Counted from the first letter of the stretch, positions 25,862 through 35,172 are shown. The stretch: 64,000 nt of DNA from G016756615 sp050958605 (GCF_050958605.1 NZ_JBJHDO010000004.1:248001-312000); one strand, 5' to 3'. Translations and numbers: made by a program. Notes: generated by a model from the sequence alone, not told the origin.

Positions 25862-26623
25862 ATGGACGCTCAAGTCAAAAGCGCAGCCAGGGTTCTGGAA
25901 CTGCTTGAACTGTTGGGGCGGGCGACCAAACCCGTTTCGCTCAAGAACGTCATCGACGAGCTTGGCTATCCCAAGAGCAGTGCCCATCTGCTTATGGGAA
26001 CGCTCGTGGCGCGCGGTTATGCGATACGCGACGAGAACGACAGGTTCCAGCTCAATCCGGCTCACCGGAACGGTCCCGGCTGGGTGACGGGACCGCATGC
26101 ACACCTTATCGAGGTGGCAACCCCAGTCCTCGGCATGCTCCGCGACCGCAGCGGCGAGACGGTCATGCTTGGCGTGCTCAATCGCGATCTTCGGCTGCGC
26201 ACAATAGCGACCTGCGTCGGCACGCAAGCCGTCCGATATGACTCTCCTCTTTCCGGCAGCGTGCCTTCCTATTGCACCGCCATGGGAAGGGTGATGCTGG
26301 CCACGCGACCGCCAAGGGAGGTCGATCGCTATCTAGCGGGCGAACGTATTATCGCCCATACCCCTTACACTGTGATCGACAGGGGAATCCTAAAACAGAT
26401 GATCGTGCAAGCAGGCCGTGACGGCTATGCCGTGTCGGATCAGGAAATGGACATTGGCGGCTCTGGCGTCGCGGCACCGGTTTCCGATGCCTCGGGCAAG
26501 ATCATCGCCGCTCTCGACGTCGCCGCTGTCTCCAGTCGGTTTCACATCGACCGCGACAGGATCATTGCCGAGGTCTGCAAGCACGCGCGCATCCTGAGCA
26601 AAAATCTCGGTTTCCACGGATGA
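25862..26623 (+). CDS. IclR-family regulator of the hydantoinase/ABC operon
   Basis: A 253-residue IclR protein. The winged helix includes 'VSLKNVIDELGYPKSSAHLL' and 'GYAIRDENDRFQLNP'. The effector domain includes 'GETVMLGVLNRDLRLRTIAT' and 'DRGILKQMIVQAGRDGYAVS'. It is divergent from the HyuB gene, which supports local control of that operon. Only about 25% similar by eye to the other IclR protein at 5803. Confidence 0.88.
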   Translation: MDAQVKSAARVLELLELLGRATKPVSLKNVIDELGYPKSSAHLLMGTLVARGYAIRDENDRFQLNPAHRNGPGWVTGPHAHLIEVATPVLGMLRDRSGETVMLGVLNRDLRLRTIATCVGTQAVRYDSPLSGSVPSYCTAMGRVMLATRPPREVDRYLAGERIIAHTPYTVIDRGILKQMIVQAGRDGYAVSDQEMDIGGSGVAAPVSDASGKIIAALDVAAVSSRFHIDRDRIIAEVCKHARILSKNLGFHG

Positions 26624-26714
26624 ATGGAAGAAACGGCCACTCTCCTGTCCTCGGAAAATCAAAGTCTTGGCGATCTGACCTACAGTACAGCCGCAGTGAC
26701 TGCGGTCTCTTCCG

Positions 26715-26819
26715 CTATCCGCGTCGATGCCCCATCCGTCGGATTTCCACGGCGAGCCCCGCCTGCTCCGCGGCCTGGATCACCCGCTGGATGCTCCCGT
26801 TCGGCTGCTTTTGTTCAGT
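26715..26819 (-). pseudogene. Possible YbaK/prolyl-tRNA deacylase N-terminal remnant
   Basis: Reading on past the hydrolase stop codon on the minus strand, one frame gives NGSIQRVIQAAEQAG and then LAVEIRRM. This resembles the N-terminus of YbaK-type Cys-tRNA(Pro) deacylases. It then ends in GHRRG and a stop instead of the conserved 'STRTA' continuation. If right, the gene was cut at about 26730 by the accessory region to the left. The match is short. Confidence 0.3.
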
Positions 26820-27627
26820 TGTAGGGAATCTCCAGGACCATCCCGTCAAAGGCCGGTTCGACGTGATCGGGCGTTTCGGCGCGAACCGTCTCGTAATCGA
26901 GCGGTATGTGCATATGGGTCAGCACCGCTCTTTCCGGAGCCAGTCGCTCGATCCACGCAAGGGTCTCGGAGAGCGAGAGATGGCTGGGATGTGGCCTGTA
27001 TTGGAGGGCATCGATGACCAGGAGATCCAGCCCTTTCAGACGGTCGGCCGTCGTCGGGGGGAAGTTGCTCACGTCCGAACAATAGGCAAGCCCGCCGATC
27101 CGGAACCCTAGCGATATGATGTCGCCATGGATTTGCGGAAGAGGCTCGAAGGAAACGGGTCCGCCTTCGCCGTCGATGACCACCGGTTCATCATGGTCGA
27201 TCGCATTGGCTCGTACGATGGGCGGATAGGAGCTGCCGGCGGGCGTCTCGAAACAATAGCCGAAGGCTTCATGAAGGCGTTGCAGCGTTGGCCCGTCGGC
27301 ATAGATGTCGATCAGGCGACGTTGCTCCAGCACGTAGCCGCGCAGATCGTCGATTCCGTGGATGTGATCGGCATGCGCGTGCGTGTAGATCGCGGCATCG
27401 AGCCGCCTCACGCCTGCTATCAACATCTGCTCGCGGAAATCCGGCCCGGTGTCTATGACGATGCGCGTGACGCCGCCGGAAGCCGACATGCGCTCCACCA
27501 GCGCAGCGGTGCGCCTGCGCCTGTTTCTGGGATTCGATGGATCACAGCGCCCCCAATCCCCGGTGATTCGCGGCACGCCTGGCGAGGAGCCGCAACCGAG
27601 GATCGTAAGACGCAGGCGGTCGCTCAC
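26815..27627 (-). CDS. PhnP-like metallo-beta-lactamase-fold hydrolase
   Basis: A 270-residue MBL-fold enzyme. 'LTILGCGSSPGVPRITGDWG' and the paired residues around 'CDPSNPRNRRRRTAALV' are typical of the PhnP/cyclic phosphodiesterase-like group. The metal motif reads THAHADHIHGID, with further ligands in 'AYCSDVSNF' and 'VLTHMHIPLDYE'. Phosphodiester hydrolysis is likely. Its ATG overlaps the tatD stop by 4 bases (ATGA), so it is translationally coupled as the last gene of the metG-tatD unit. Confidence 0.85.
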   Translation of the reverse strand: MSDRLRLTILGCGSSPGVPRITGDWGRCDPSNPRNRRRRTAALVERMSASGGVTRIVIDTGPDFREQMLIAGVRRLDAAIYTHAHADHIHGIDDLRGYVLEQRRLIDIYADGPTLQRLHEAFGYCFETPAGSSYPPIVRANAIDHDEPVVIDGEGGPVSFEPLPQIHGDIISLGFRIGGLAYCSDVSNFPPTTADRLKGLDLLVIDALQYRPHPSHLSLSETLAWIERLAPERAVLTHMHIPLDYETVRAETPDHVEPAFDGMVLEIPYN

Positions 27628-28424
27628 GCCGCCGCGCTCCCGCCTGTCGGACGAGGCATCTTACTGAACAGGCGGAAGAAGTTGCCGGACGTGATGTCGG
27701 CCACTTCCTCGGCGCTCAGTCCGATCGTCTCGGCAAGAACGCTGGCCGTGTGAGCTACATAGGCCGGCTCGTTCCTCTTCCCCCGGAAAGGCATGGGCGC
27801 GAGATAAGGCGCATCCGTTTCGACCAGCAATCGGTCACGGGGCACGTTTCCGGCGATCGCCCGCAATTCCTCGGACTTGCGGAAGGTCAGGATACCCGAG
27901 AAGGAAATGTAGCCACCAAGTCGCACGCCGGCATCGGCGAGTTTCTGGCTGGACGAAAAACAATGGAGGATGAAGGGGAAAGCCCCCTTCCCCATTTCGT
28001 CCTCCAAGATCGCGATCATGTCGTCATCCGCGTCGCGAGAGTGGATCACCAGCGGCAGGTCTGTCTCACGCGCGGCCGCGATGTGCGTACGGAAGCTCCT
28101 GGCCTGGGCGTCGCGGGGCGCGTGGTCGTAGAAATAATCGAGACCGGCCTCGCCGATGGCCACGACCTTTGGATGTCGCGACAGCTGGGCAAGTTCCTCC
28201 GTCGTCACATCCGATTCTTCTGCGGCATTGTGGGGGTGCGTCCCGACGGAGCAATAAACTTCATGATACCGCTCCGCGATCGCAAGAAGCGACGGGAAGC
28301 GGCGGACCCGGGTAGAGATCGTTACCATTCGCCCGACCCCGGCCGCGACGGCGCGCGCGACGATGGCGTCACGCTCGCTGTCGAAGTCCGGGAAATCCAG
28401 GTGGCAATGACTGTCGACGAGCAT
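27624..28424 (-). CDS. tatD: TatD-family metal-dependent deoxyribonuclease
   Basis: 266 residues. 'MLVDSHCHLDFPDF' carries the HxH pair, 'IGEAGLDYFYDHAPRDAQ' the bridging Glu, 'LPLVIHSRDADDDM' and 'FILHCFS' two His ligands, and 'LLVETDAPYLAP' the catalytic Asp. TatD enzymes are 3'-5' DNA exonucleases involved in DNA damage clean-up. The start is ATG 28424, nine bases past the metG stop; reading further upstream would run into metG and shows no homology. Confidence 0.9.
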   Translation of the reverse strand: MLVDSHCHLDFPDFDSERDAIVARAVAAGVGRMVTISTRVRRFPSLLAIAERYHEVYCSVGTHPHNAAEESDVTTEELAQLSRHPKVVAIGEAGLDYFYDHAPRDAQARSFRTHIAAARETDLPLVIHSRDADDDMIAILEDEMGKGAFPFILHCFSSSQKLADAGVRLGGYISFSGILTFRKSEELRAIAGNVPRDRLLVETDAPYLAPMPFRGKRNEPAYVAHTASVLAETIGLSAEEVADITSGNFFRLFSKMPRPTGGSAAA

Positions 28425-28432
28425 TTGCTTTG

Positions 28433-29983
28433 TCAGGCCTGTTCGGGCTGTTCCACGTAACGCGGGAAGACCCCGGTCGGTGCGGGCAACGGCGTGCCGG
28501 GAACCAGCGCATGCGCTTCCACGATGTGTGCGAAGTCGCGTTCTGTCGCCGGAACGGCAAGCAGATCCAGGAGTTTGCCGGCGGAACCCGGAATGAAGGG
28601 CTGGCACAGGATCGCGATCCGGCGGACGAGTTCGGCCGTGGTATAGAGCACCGCCTCCATGCGCGCGGGGTCGGTCTTGCGCAAGGCCCAGGGTTCCTGG
28701 CTTGCGAAATACCGGTCCCCCTCGGCGACGACCGAGAAGATCGCGGCGAGGGCCAGGTGGATGCCCTGCTCACCCATGGCCTTGCGGGCCGAAACCAGCG
28801 CCGCTTCGGCTTGCGCGAGGATCGCGCCGTCGACTTCGGAAATCGCCCCGCTCTGCGGCACGCCCCCCCCGCAATTCTTGGCGATCATCGACAACGAACG
28901 CTGCGCCAGATTGCCGAGCCCGTTGGCCAGATCGGCATTGGTCCGGTTGACGATCGCCTCATGACTGTAATTGCCGTCCTGTCCGAAGGGCACTTCCCGG
29001 AGCAGGAAGTAGCGAACCTGGTCCAGCCCGTAATGGTCGACAAGCGCGAAGGGGTCGATCACGTTGCCGACCGACTTCGACATCTTTTCCCCGCGATTGA
29101 AGACGAAGCCATGGCCGAAGACGCGCTTCGGGAGCTCGATGCCAGACGACATCAGGAATGCCGGCCAGTAGATCGCGTGGAACCGGACAATATCCTTGCC
29201 GATCACATGAAGATCGGCCGGCCAATAGCGCCAGCGCTCATCCCGCTCATCGGGATAGCCGACCCCGGTGATGTAGTTGGTCAGGGCGTCAACCCATACA
29301 TACATCACGTGATTCTCGTCGCCGGGCACCGGCACGCCCCAATCGAAGGTCGTGCGGGAAATGGACAAGTCCTTCAGCCCGGATTTGACGAAGCTCACGA
29401 CCTCGTTGCGTCGTTCCGCCGGCCGGATGAAGCCTGGATTTTTCTCGTAGAAATCGAGCAGACGATCGCCATAGGCCGAAAGCCGGAAGAAATAGCTTTC
29501 CTCCTCCACCCATTCCACCGGCGTGCACTGCGGGCCGTAACGCACCCCGTCGTCGCGTAGCTCGGTTTCCTCCTCGCCGTAATAGGCCTCGTCGCGCACC
29601 GAATACCAGCCGGCGTAGCCACCCTTGTAGATGTCTCCATTGGCAGCCATCGCTGTCCAGATCGCCTGGCTGGCGGCGTAGTGACGTTCTTCGGTTGTAC
29701 GGATGAAGTCGTCGTTCGAAATGTTGAGCACGTCGGCCATGCGGCGAAACTCGGCGGCGTTGCGGTCCGCCAGCTCGCGCGCCGATATGCCTTCCTTCCG
29801 CGCGGTCTGCAGCATCTTGATGCCGTGCTCGTCCGTGCCTGTCAGGAAGAAGACATCCTTCCCGTCATGGCGCTGGAAACGCGCCAGCGCGTCGGTGGCG
29901 ATCACCTCGTAGGCGTGCCCGATATGGGGCTTGCCGTTCGGGTATGAGATTGCGGTGGTGATGTAGAATTTTTCGCGTGCCAT
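28433..29983 (-). CDS. metG: Methionyl-tRNA synthetase
   Basis: A 516-residue class I synthetase that charges initiator and elongator tRNA-Met. The HIGH-type motif is PHIGHAYE near residue 20 and the KMSKS loop is 'GEKMSKSVGN'. The insertion in the connective-peptide region lacks the zinc cysteines of the E. coli type, as usual for the shorter alphaproteobacterial form. The C-terminal tRBD dimerisation domain is absent. ATG 29983 (MAREKFYIT) is preferred over the one at 30001. Confidence 0.95.
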   Translation of the reverse strand: MAREKFYITTAISYPNGKPHIGHAYEVIATDALARFQRHDGKDVFFLTGTDEHGIKMLQTARKEGISARELADRNAAEFRRMADVLNISNDDFIRTTEERHYAASQAIWTAMAANGDIYKGGYAGWYSVRDEAYYGEEETELRDDGVRYGPQCTPVEWVEEESYFFRLSAYGDRLLDFYEKNPGFIRPAERRNEVVSFVKSGLKDLSISRTTFDWGVPVPGDENHVMYVWVDALTNYITGVGYPDERDERWRYWPADLHVIGKDIVRFHAIYWPAFLMSSGIELPKRVFGHGFVFNRGEKMSKSVGNVIDPFALVDHYGLDQVRYFLLREVPFGQDGNYSHEAIVNRTNADLANGLGNLAQRSLSMIAKNCGGGVPQSGAISEVDGAILAQAEAALVSARKAMGEQGIHLALAAIFSVVAEGDRYFASQEPWALRKTDPARMEAVLYTTAELVRRIAILCQPFIPGSAGKLLDLLAVPATERDFAHIVEAHALVPGTPLPAPTGVFPRYVEQPEQA

Positions 29984-30068
29984 GTGTGTAGCCGTTCGCA
30001 AGGCTGAAATGTCGGGTGGGGAAATAGCGCATCAGGACGGCCGTAACCATCCCGCGCCGGGAACGGCG

Positions 30069-31124
30069 TCACATTCGAAGCGTGTCGTGCAGACGAAAGA
30101 TCATGTTCAGCGCGTGTTGTTTGCGGTCCAGATTGTAAGTGTCCGCCTCGCTTATCGCAATGCGCAAATCCTGCCAGGCCTGCGAAAATCTCTCCGCCCG
30201 CTCGATGTCCCCGCGATAAGCGGCGTCATTGGCAGCAGTGGCAAGCGTTTCCAGCGCATGATCGTTGAACAGGCCGAACGCTATCGCTTGGTCGCGCCCT
30301 GCCACCACATCGGCCAATCGGTGAGCGTCCGAGATAGGGATCCTGGCCTCCCGCAGTAATTGATCGAGCGCACCGGCGATCTCCAGTCCGCCATACTGGG
30401 TCAGCAAAATCGCGGTGCGCGGGCTCCCCGCCGCATTCGCGACAAGCGCCGCGCGTTCGACTTCGCTCGCAGGCAGGCCCGTATCGAAGCCATTGAGGAC
30501 GGTCAGCACGTCGTCGTCGCTAAGCGGGCCGAAACGCACGATCTGGCAGCGCGATCGGATGGTCGGCAAGAGCCGGCCCAGGGAATGGGCGATCAGAACG
30601 AAAAGTGTGCGGGCCGGCGGCTCCTCGAGATTCTTCAGCAATGCGTTGGCGGCGTTGACATTCATGTCGTCGGCCGGATCGACGATAACGACGCGGTAGC
30701 CGCCGTCATGCGAGGTCAACGACAGGAAGCGACTTACTTTGCGGATCTCGTCGACCGTGACCGCACCCTTGTAGCTCTTCGTCCTGTCGTTCATCGGTCG
30801 CGTCAGGTGCAACACGGAAGGATGCGCGCCGTTGGCGATCTGCCGGAACAGGGCGGAGGTGGGATTGGGTGTCGCGAGGTAGTCCGGCGCTTGTTCGTGG
30901 TCGACGTGGCAGAGCAGGTGATTGACGAGGTGGAAGGCAAGTGTCGCCTTGCCTATTCCCTGGGGACCGACGAAGAGCAAGGCGTGCGGCAGCTTGCCGG
31001 CGCGGTAAGCCGCGACGAGCGCGTCGCCTGCTTCGCGATGCCCGACAAGAACGGGGTTCTCAGCCGGCTCGGGGATGCCGTCCAGCGTGTCATGCTGTTC
31101 CGGCGCGATACGCTCGAACATCAT
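30069..31124 (-). CDS. holB: DNA polymerase III delta' subunit
   Basis: A clamp-loader subunit of 351 residues. It has a AAA+ core with P-loop 'FVGPQGIGKATLAFHLVNHL' and the sensor-like 'VVIVDPADDMNVNAANALLK', followed by 'LEEPPARTLFVLIAHSLGRL' and 'IRSRCQIVRFGPL', which are hallmarks of delta'. It overlaps tmk by 4 bases (ATGA), the common tmk-holB-metG-tatD order of many bacteria. Confidence 0.92.
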   Translation of the reverse strand: MMFERIAPEQHDTLDGIPEPAENPVLVGHREAGDALVAAYRAGKLPHALLFVGPQGIGKATLAFHLVNHLLCHVDHEQAPDYLATPNPTSALFRQIANGAHPSVLHLTRPMNDRTKSYKGAVTVDEIRKVSRFLSLTSHDGGYRVVIVDPADDMNVNAANALLKNLEEPPARTLFVLIAHSLGRLLPTIRSRCQIVRFGPLSDDDVLTVLNGFDTGLPASEVERAALVANAAGSPRTAILLTQYGGLEIAGALDQLLREARIPISDAHRLADVVAGRDQAIAFGLFNDHALETLATAANDAAYRGDIERAERFSQAWQDLRIAISEADTYNLDRKQHALNMIFRLHDTLRM

Positions 31125-31780
31125 GCCTCCGCTCTTGTCGCGGCACGTTCAAGTCCGGCAAAAACCGCCTCGGCTATGCTGGCCTCGACCTCTTCCTCTC
31201 TTCTTCCAGAATCGATCACGACACACCGGTCTGGCTCCTTCCGGGCGATCGCAAGATATGCCTCGCGCCGCCGGCGGTGAATCTCCAGCGTCTCCTTTTC
31301 ATAGCGGTCGGCGACCTGCTCTTCGCCCCTGCGCGCCGTGGCGCGCCTCAACCCTTCCTCGGGATCGATGTCGAGGATCAATGTCAGGTCCGGCATCATG
31401 CCGTTGATCGCCACTTCTTCCAGTCGCGCCATGAAAGACGCGTCCAGCCCGCTGCCCACCCCTTGATAAACCCGAGAGGAATCGAGGAACCGGTCGCAAA
31501 GAACAATCGCGCCTCGTTCGACTGCGGGACGGATGACCTGCTCCACATGGTCCGAACGCGCCGCGGCAAAAAGGATGGCTTCCATCACGGGGCCATAAGG
31601 TTCCGCGGCGCCCGACAGCAGCACGTGCCGCACGGCTTCCGCACCTGGCGAGCCGCCGGGTTCTCGGGTGACGACGACCGAACGGCCCCGCTCGCGCAGC
31701 TTTTCGGCCAGCCGCGTGATCTGGGTGGATTTGCCCGCCCCTTCGCCGCCCTCGAAAGTGATGAAGAAACCTCGCGCCAA
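31121..31780 (-). CDS. tmk: Thymidylate kinase
   Basis: Phosphorylates dTMP to dTDP. 'GFFITFEGGEGAGKSTQ' is the P-loop, 'TREPGGSPGAEAVRHVLLSG' the dTMP-binding DR/EPGG motif, and 'ILCDRFLDSSRVYQG'-like sequence (VLCDRF) the base-binding site. I place the start at the TTG 31780, because GGAAGG lies six bases upstream and the protein then begins MARGFFITFEGG as in relatives (219 aa). An earlier TTG at 31825 has no such site. Confidence 0.93.
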   Translation of the reverse strand: MARGFFITFEGGEGAGKSTQITRLAEKLRERGRSVVVTREPGGSPGAEAVRHVLLSGAAEPYGPVMEAILFAAARSDHVEQVIRPAVERGAIVLCDRFLDSSRVYQGVGSGLDASFMARLEEVAINGMMPDLTLILDIDPEEGLRRATARRGEEQVADRYEKETLEIHRRRREAYLAIARKEPDRCVVIDSGRREEEVEASIAEAVFAGLERAATRAEA

Positions 31781-31879
31781 TATGGCCTTCCGTTCCAGCT
31801 TTTGTTCGGTCCGCCAACCGGACAACCGCCGCTGTATTAGTTTGACAGGACGAAAAGGTCCACGGTGTTCGACCAGTCT

Positions 31880-33043
31880 CTATCGCATCCAGCCGACCAG
31901 CAACTCGCCTATGGCGTCAAGAGCCCGGCTGTGCAGCGGCCCGACACCGACTGCTTCGGCGGTGTAGAGCGGCGTTTCCTGGCTCAGCGAATCCCCCATC
32001 CAGACCTTCAGGGATCCAACCTTTGTGCCCGGCGCGACAGGGGCAACGAGGGGCCCTTCGTAGACGATTCGGGCGATCACCTTGTCACGATTGGCGCTTG
32101 GAACCAGCAGCGCGACAGGCCCTTCAGCCTTCAAAGCCACACTCGGCTTTTCACCGCCATAGACCTGCGCGTGGCCGACGATCTCGTCCTTGGCGAAAAT
32201 CTCGCTGCGCTGGAATCCGGTGATGCCCCAGTCGAGCAACTTGCGCGCTTCCTCAGCCCGCTCGCGTTCACTTGCCATGCCGCTCAAGGTGGCGAAGACG
32301 CGCCGCCCGTTGCGGTTGACTGCTCCGACGATCGCATAGCCGGATTCTTCAGTGAAACCGGTCTTCATCCCGTCCGCACCGATGTCCAGGGCGAGCAAGG
32401 GATTGCGGTTCCGCTGGGTGATCTTGTTCCAGGTGAATTCGCGCTGCGAGTAGTATTTGTAGAACTCGGGATATTCGCGCCAGATATGGACCGCAAGCTG
32501 TGTAAGCTCCCGCGCGGTCATCACCTGGCCCTCCGCGGGCAAGCCGGTCGCATTCTTGAGAACCGACGTCTTGAGGCCGAGCGCGCGCGCGCGCTCGGTC
32601 ATCTGGGCGGCGAAATTCTCCTCCGATCCCGCCATTCCCTCGGCGATAACGATACAGCCGTCGTTGGCGGACTGAACGACGACGCCTTGGATCAGGTCTT
32701 CGAGCCTGATCGTGGATTTGACGGCAGCGAACATCGTCGACCCTCGTGAAGGCGCGCCGCCCTTGCGCCAAGCGTTTTCGCTGACCACGAATGTGTCGTC
32801 CATCGTGTAGCGGCCCGACTTGATGGCTTGGAAGGTGAGTTCCATGGTCATCAGCTTGGCGAGCGACGCCGGCGGGAACGGTTTGTCCGCGTCCTTGGAG
32901 AACAGGATCGTCCCGGTTTCCGCGTCGACCATGAAGGCCTGCGGCGCGCGCGTCTCGAAAATCTCGGCGCCGGCCGGGATGACGGTCGAGAAAGCCAGGA
33001 AGATCGCGGCCGCGACGCGCGTGGCCATCCCGGGAAATATCAT
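31880..33043 (-). CDS. D-alanyl-D-alanine carboxypeptidase (DacF/PBP5-like)
   Basis: A 387-residue periplasmic, membrane-anchored DD-carboxypeptidase that trims peptidoglycan pentapeptides. It has a signal peptide (residues 1-26). The catalytic triad motifs are SLAK (in 'FPPASLAKLMTMEL'), SAN (in 'VVVQSANDGCIVI') and KTG (in 'GADGMKTGFTEESG'). A beta-rich C-terminal domain follows, and the final helix ('SRALDAIGELLVGWMR') is amphipathic, as in class A PBP5 anchors. It sits upstream of tmk in this strand order. Confidence 0.92.
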   Translation of the reverse strand: MIFPGMATRVAAAIFLAFSTVIPAGAEIFETRAPQAFMVDAETGTILFSKDADKPFPPASLAKLMTMELTFQAIKSGRYTMDDTFVVSENAWRKGGAPSRGSTMFAAVKSTIRLEDLIQGVVVQSANDGCIVIAEGMAGSEENFAAQMTERARALGLKTSVLKNATGLPAEGQVMTARELTQLAVHIWREYPEFYKYYSQREFTWNKITQRNRNPLLALDIGADGMKTGFTEESGYAIVGAVNRNGRRVFATLSGMASERERAEEARKLLDWGITGFQRSEIFAKDEIVGHAQVYGGEKPSVALKAEGPVALLVPSANRDKVIARIVYEGPLVAPVAPGTKVGSLKVWMGDSLSQETPLYTAEAVGVGPLHSRALDAIGELLVGWMR

Positions 33044-33180
33044 GCGAATGTTGCCCTATGATCCGAACCGGCTCATGCCCCGATCGTCAGGGTACCAGCG
33101 CTGGGAGAAGGATCAAGTGCGCTCTATCTATTTGATCTGGCTACAATCGCGCTAAACCAGACGACCGGCTCGGCAACTGG

Positions 33181-34416
33181 TCAGTCGCGGACGGTGATAG
33201 CGTCCGCCGCCCCATTCCGCCAGGCGGCTTCCAGCAGCCCATCGAGAGACGTTCGGCCGTCGTCATAGAGATTCACGGTGTACCAATCCCGACCTTGCAG
33301 CTCTGACGTCTCCAATGAGGTACGGCCGAAACTGGATAAAGCCTCGACGAGCCGTTCCGCTTTCTCGCGCGAATCGAAGGTACCCGCCGCGATATAGGCT
33401 GCATCCCTGCCCTCCCCGGCCGCGGAACCGCCTTGCGCTTTCCAGGATGCGATGATCCGATCCTGCGACAGGCTGCCATCCAGAGCGGCAAAGGGATTGG
33501 CGGCGCGCTTCACCCGTCCGTCGGCATAGGACATGATCGCGAATGCGATCTGCGTCCCTCCCGTAGCACCACCCTGGGCGGGGCGTTCCGGTGCGATCGG
33601 GCCGAGTTCCGGCAGCGGCACGACGCCATAGGCTGCTGGCTCGGCCATGCCAGGCTGCAGCGCGGCGATCGTGGGCGAGGCGTCGGTAAGCGTTCCAGGG
33701 AACGCCGCCGCTTGACCGCCGCCGCCCGGCGTCGAGCCATTCATCGCTACCATCACGCCCGTGGGCAAGCCGTCCGAAGGATCGGGAGCACGATTACCGG
33801 GTCGATAGGAGGCGAGCAGGTACTGCTCATCCTGTCCGTCCAACGGTGCGCGGCCGACATATTCGACCTTCACCTCGGCAACACCGGCATGGGTATAGTC
33901 GAGCATTTCGGCGGCGCGTCGGGACAAATCGATGATGCGTCCCGGCGCATATGGGCCGCGGTCGTTAACGCGCACGACGACCGAACTCCCGTTCTTGACG
34001 TTGGTTACGCGCGCGTAGCTCGGCAGCGGCATGGTCGGATGCGCTGCGGTCAGGTGTGTCTGATCATAAATCTCGCCATTGGCAGTCAGGCGCCCATGGA
34101 AGGCGTCGCCATACCAGGATGCGGCACCGACCTTGCGGTAGCCCTTGTCCTCCTTGGGATAATACCAGACGCCGCGCACCTTGTAGGGTTTGCCGGTCTG
34201 GTCACGACCGCCGCCGCGAGGCAGTCGCGAGCGCTTGTCGGTGACGCGCGGGCTGGCCTTCACGCCATACTCCGATTCGGAGAAATACTCCTTGGAACGC
34301 TTCTTGGGCGCCATGTTCTTGGTCGAGCTTGCGCAACCCGCGAGTACGGCTGCCGATACGGCAAAGGTTATAAAAACCGATGTGCGCAAGAGACGCGTGC
34401 GCGCCGAAACAAGCAT
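33181..34416 (-). CDS. rlpA: RlpA-like septal lipoprotein with SPOR domain
   Basis: 411 residues. ATG 34416 gives a lipoprotein signal ending in the lipobox VLAGC. The double-psi beta-barrel domain covers about residues 100-190 ('KVGAASWYGDAFHGRLTANG', 'VVVRVNDRGPYAPGRIIDLS'), with the catalytic-type Asp in RVNDRGP. A linker rich in Pro, Gly and Ala follows. The C-terminal SPOR domain (about 335-411, 'AYIAAGTFDSREKAERLVEA') would bind denuded septal glycan. It probably acts as a lytic transglycosylase at division. Upstream in-frame ATGs at 34437 and 34524 lack family support. Confidence 0.88.
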   Translation of the reverse strand: MLVSARTRLLRTSVFITFAVSAAVLAGCASSTKNMAPKKRSKEYFSESEYGVKASPRVTDKRSRLPRGGGRDQTGKPYKVRGVWYYPKEDKGYRKVGAASWYGDAFHGRLTANGEIYDQTHLTAAHPTMPLPSYARVTNVKNGSSVVVRVNDRGPYAPGRIIDLSRRAAEMLDYTHAGVAEVKVEYVGRAPLDGQDEQYLLASYRPGNRAPDPSDGLPTGVMVAMNGSTPGGGGQAAAFPGTLTDASPTIAALQPGMAEPAAYGVVPLPELGPIAPERPAQGGATGGTQIAFAIMSYADGRVKRAANPFAALDGSLSQDRIIASWKAQGGSAAGEGRDAAYIAAGTFDSREKAERLVEALSSFGRTSLETSELQGRDWYTVNLYDDGRTSLDGLLEAAWRNGAADAITVRD

Positions 34417-34648
34417 GCTGTCTGTGTCCCCGGGCATTCCTGAAAAAAGACGCCGCTTCCCAAATACCAATGCGGGCCCTCGAGCATGCGCTCCTGCGGC
34501 CGCACGCTCACCCCTTCTCCTCATGCGCAGGAATTCATTAGCAAGCTATTAACCGTTTGTGTTTGAAAGCTGTCGAGAATGTGGCAACCCTGCCATAATT
34601 AGCCGGACGGCGCATCGACCACCGTGAACGCATCGAGAGGTGCCCAGG

Positions 34649-34819
34649 CTATTTCGCGATAGCTCCGATGTGGACCGCCAGGCTTGCAAGCTTGCGTGCC
34701 GCCTCCTCTAATTCCCCCAGCGCGCGCCTTGAATTGCCCTGCTTTATGGCCCGCTCGCAATTGCCCAGTTCCCTCTCGATTACGCTTTTTATCTGGCTTG
34801 CTAGGAACGCTCCGTCCAA
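34649..34819 (-). CDS. Small hypothetical protein (56 aa)
   Basis: A short frame with a convincing start: AAAGGG, six bases, then TTG (34819-34817). It encodes an amphipathic helical protein, starting (M)DGAFLASQIKSVIERELG and continuing 'NCERAIKQGNSRRALGELEE'. The even spread of charged residues and the absence of rare stretches suggest a real gene. Function is unknown and no domain is recognised. Confidence 0.5.
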   Translation of the reverse strand: MDGAFLASQIKSVIERELGNCERAIKQGNSRRALGELEEAARKLASLAVHIGAIAK

Positions 34820-34989
34820 GACCAACCCTTTCAGAATGATATATATTTTTACTGAAATCCCGATTGAGCCTAGGCTCGGCCGGAAAGGCTGTCCATTAAC
34901 CATTGGTGTAGTGGCCCCTACCCTGCAACCGGATTCGTCGGCGCCCGCCGCGGGCATTTCACCTTCTTGGAGGCCCCGCGGGCAAAGTG

Positions 34990-35017
34990 TTGACGCGGTC
35001 CAGCGGGCAGCTATAAG
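34990..35017 (+). promoter_or_regulatory. Sigma-70-type promoter of tRNA-Ser
   Basis: TTGACG (34990-34995), a 16-bp spacer and TATAAG (35012-35017) lie 57 bp upstream of the tRNA 5' end. This is one of the best consensus matches in the window. Confidence 0.6.
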
Positions 35018-35074
35018 GCCCAGACAAAGAGCTGGCTTGTCAGAAAGCGGATTGGCGATAGCCGCGCTCTCGTG

Positions 35075-35162
35075 GGAAGGGTGGCCGAGCGGTTTAAGGC
35101 ACTGGTCTTGAAAACCAGCGATGGGCAACCATCCGTGGGTTCGAATCCCACCCCTTCCGCCA
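35075..35162 (+). tRNA. tRNA-Ser (anticodon TGA)
   Basis: An 88-nt class II tRNA. The acceptor stem GGAAGGG pairs with CCCTTCC, followed by discriminator G and an encoded CCA. The anticodon stem CTGGT/ACCAG encloses loop CTTGAAA, so the anticodon is TGA. A long variable arm (GATGGGCAACCATC) and a T arm GTGGG-TTCGAAT-CCCAC are present. An IS481-type end begins 11 bp past the CCA. Confidence 0.95.
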
Positions 35163-35172
35163 AACGCCACCA

